From: UBA11612 sp963976395
Lineage (GTDB): Bacteria; Pseudomonadota; Alphaproteobacteria; Rhodospirillales; Rhodospirillaceae
Direction of reading: 5' to 3'
Assembly: GCA_963976395.1 (NCBI GenBank)
Contig: CAXBLG010000009.1
Span: 1-64,000 of the forward strand
DNA length: 64,000 nucleotides
In this document: in pieces, positions 62,254-64,000 of the stretch
How the letters are laid out: every line of letters starts with the position of its first letter
Numbering within the stretch: position 1 is the stretch's first letter
Translations under genes and position numbers: made by a program
Notes under the pieces: generated by a model
The model's database searches: none
The model's input: the letters and a program-made list of their open reading frames with translations, nothing else
What the model was told of the DNA's origin: nothing

Positions 62254-63177
62254 TTTCGACGAGGGCCAGTGCCGCCAAACGCTGTTGTCAAACTTAGCAT
62301 CGCCGCCACTCTCATCGCCAAAGTAGACAAGGATATCTTTGAGTATATCCACCGTATCTACCACCGATAAACTGGGCCGATTGAAGTAGCGGTTTCCGTC
62401 GGCAATGGCGACGCGTTGTTCGCGTACTGCGCGCAAACCGCGCCAGGCTGGATCATCATCCAGCACGGCCATTTCCGATGTGCTGCGCTCAACATCGAAA
62501 CCGCATGGGGCAACCACAATTATATCTGGGTCCGCCGCGATGATCTGATCCATAGAAATGTAAGGGGATGGACCGCCGGTTTCTGCGAGCAGGGACAGCC
62601 CCCCGGCTGCTGTGATGAGTTCGGGGATCCAATGCCCCGCCGACATTAGCGGATCGATCCACTCGACGCACAGAATTTTGGGTCGGTTTTCAGAATGACC
62701 GGCAACCGCACTTATGTGCGTTTCCGCGTCCTTGATCAGGGCTGTCGCACGTTCTTCGCAGTTAAGCGCTTTGCCGACCGTGCGAATGTCGTTCCAAATG
62801 TCCGCAAGACATTCCGGGTGTAGCGATACAATGCGCACCGGGCGACCGACCCAGTCGCACACGGCGGCCTCTACATCTTTCAAACTTGCCGCGCACACCT
62901 CGCATTGATCTTGGGTCAAGATGACGTCAGGGGCGAGCGTGCGGAGTTGCGCGCTATCGACGTGATAAACGGCAAGTCCATCGCTCACTAATGATTTGAC
63001 CGCAGTGTCGATCGCCTTGCTCGGCAGGTCTGTGTCGAACTTGGTATTAGTTAACGCGGGAAGGGCGCGTACGTCTTCAGGCGTGTCGCATTCATGGCTA
63101 CGACCGACGAGTGCGGCGCGAAGTCCGAGGGCGCAGGTAATTTCGGTAGCGCTGGCAATTAAAGAAACAATACGCAT
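62236..63177 (-). CDS. Cobalamin-binding protein homologue without signal peptide
   Basis: 313 residues. BtuF-like fold: RIVSLIASATEITCALG, GRSHECDTPEDV, the Cys motif TQDQCEVCAASL and CVEWIDPLMSAGHW. No signal peptide is present at the ATG (63177), so it is probably cytoplasmic. This subfamily is often encoded by cobalamin uptake genes and may bind a corrinoid after import. It is convergent with btuD and 21 bp downstream of the histidine kinase gene end. Confidence 0.85.
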   Translation of the reverse strand: MRIVSLIASATEITCALGLRAALVGRSHECDTPEDVRALPALTNTKFDTDLPSKAIDTAVKSLVSDGLAVYHVDSAQLRTLAPDVILTQDQCEVCAASLKDVEAAVCDWVGRPVRIVSLHPECLADIWNDIRTVGKALNCEERATALIKDAETHISAVAGHSENRPKILCVEWIDPLMSAGHWIPELITAAGGLSLLAETGGPSPYISMDQIIAADPDIIVVAPCGFDVERSTSEMAVLDDDPAWRGLRAVREQRVAIADGNRYFNRPSLSVVDTVDILKDILVYFGDESGGDAKFDNSVWRHWPSSKSIGRV

Positions 63178-63198
63178 GAGAGAGGGTGTGCTCGCGAC

Positions 63199-64000
63199 TT
63201 AACGTGCGCCGCTGCGGTTATCGGTACGCAGTAGGCTATGGGGAAACCGAATGGTTGCTGTTGTCCCGCGATCAACGGTGCTGTCGATGATCAATTCCCC
63301 TCCCAGTAGGTCCATATACCGTTTGCAAATCGACAGTCCCAGTCCCGTACCTTGCCCGGACTGAGAGATCGCCGGATTGCCTTGCAGGAAAGGTTCGCCA
63401 AGACGACGGAGAAGTGCCGGTTCAATACCAGGGCCGTTGTCGGCGACGGAAATATCGAGGGCCTTCCCGGGCGCATACGATGCCGTAATACGTATTTTCC
63501 CGCCGGCGGGTGAAAACTTAACGGCGTTGGAAAGCAAATTGATCAACACTTGCCGGACAAAGCGTTCATCGCCGGTGACCTGCGGCAAATTCTCCATGGG
63601 TTCGACCTGCATGCGTACATTTTTTTGTCCGGCGACGCCTTCAATAAACGAAACGGCACTGGCGATGGCTTCGCCCATGTCTATCGCCTGTTGCTGCAAG
63701 GGTTGCACGCCTGACTCAACCTTGGCCATGTCCAAGATGTCGTTGACGATATGGAGTAAGTGTTCGCCCGAACGATGAATATGATCGGCGTAGGATACAT
63801 AAGAAGGAGCGACGTCACCGCCGAGCACCTTGTTTTTGATGATTTCGGAAAAGCCCATGATGGCATTTAAGGGTGTGCGAAATTCGTGACTCATATGGGC
63901 GAGGAATCGACTCTTCGCATCGTTCGCTTCTTCTGCGACCGCTTTAGCCTGACGCAGATCGGCCTCGTTTTCTTCGGCCCGTTTTAACTGAAGAAAGATA
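63199..64000 (-). CDS. Sensor histidine kinase, N-terminus outside window
   Basis: The frame is open to the window end, so the sensor part is missing. At least 267 C-terminal residues are visible. A coiled-coil linker (AEENEADLRQAKAVAEEAND) leads to the H-box FLAHMSHEFRTPLN (phospho-acceptor His), then N-box LLSNAVKFSP, G1 DNGPGIEP and G2 GTGLGLSICKRYM. No receiver domain follows. The signal and partner regulator are unknown. Confidence 0.93.
   Translation of the reverse strand, partial: IFLQLKRAEENEADLRQAKAVAEEANDAKSRFLAHMSHEFRTPLNAIMGFSEIIKNKVLGGDVAPSYVSYADHIHRSGEHLLHIVNDILDMAKVESGVQPLQQQAIDMGEAIASAVSFIEGVAGQKNVRMQVEPMENLPQVTGDERFVRQVLINLLSNAVKFSPAGGKIRITASYAPGKALDISVADNGPGIEPALLRRLGEPFLQGNPAISQSGQGTGLGLSICKRYMDLLGGELIIDSTVDRGTTATIRFPHSLLRTDNRSGAR

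Overview
The window reads as a contiguous, gene-dense chromosomal segment of a Gram-negative alphaproteobacterium, most likely Rhodospirillales-like (order-level placement is inference). Supporting signs are the alphaproteobacterial order kdsD-lptC-lptA-lptB-rpoN-ptsN, a PhaR-regulated poly-hydroxybutyrate cluster, gltBD, an NDUFA9-type reductase and a Caulobacter-like ceramide locus. There is no phage, insertion sequence or CRISPR array. All strands, frames and sites were read by eye; no database search was run.

Layout. 1-5.0 kb: a GT-C type membrane glycosyltransferase cut by the window edge, a divergent unknown membrane protein, a secreted subtilisin-like protease and a DUF2937-like membrane protein. 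5.1-8.4 kb: queA-tgt-queG, the last steps of queuosine tRNA modification. 8.4-14.9 kb: an XRE regulator, then the PHB region (phaR, a PhaE-like helper, phaC, phaA, phaB), with a reversed PadR/HAAS-type pair between phaA and phaB. 14.9-22.3 kb: arylamine N-acetyltransferase, gloB, a glycine-betaine-type ABC transporter, an orphan TAXI solute-binding protein and an M17 leucyl aminopeptidase. 22.3-28.4 kb: gltB and gltD on the minus strand. 28.9-32.4 kb: a divergent UppP-like protein, a DsbA-fold isomerase, an NDUFA9-like protein, tRNA-Leu(CAG) and a short RNase D. 32.7-38.5 kb: kdsD-lptC-lptA-lptB-rpoN-ptsN, without the hpf gene usually found before ptsN; a tRNA-like relic lies in the gap. 38.5-44 kb: CDP-alcohol phosphatidyltransferase, a small secreted protein, a TonB-domain lipoprotein, an acyl-CoA ligase and a 572-residue protein of unknown function.

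44.2-55.4 kb is the most notable region: an apparently complete bacterial sphingolipid system. Genes for a fatty acyl-AMP ligase, a ceramide-type reductase, an acyl carrier protein and serine palmitoyltransferase run together. A reversed pair follows (ceramide/diacylglycerol-kinase-like protein and nucleotidyltransferase-like protein), then an LptF-LptG pair, a His-box lipid hydroxylase, a GNAT-type ceramide synthase candidate and a small membrane protein. The lptFG pair lies about 14 kb from lptCAB and inside the lipid-synthesis cluster, which suggests a transporter serving sphingolipids, LPS, or both.

55.4-64 kb: a CDF metal exporter, an exported methyltransferase, and a cobalamin riboswitch followed by btuB-btuF-btuC-btuD with a second convergent cobalamin-binding-type protein. 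The window ends inside a sensor histidine kinase.
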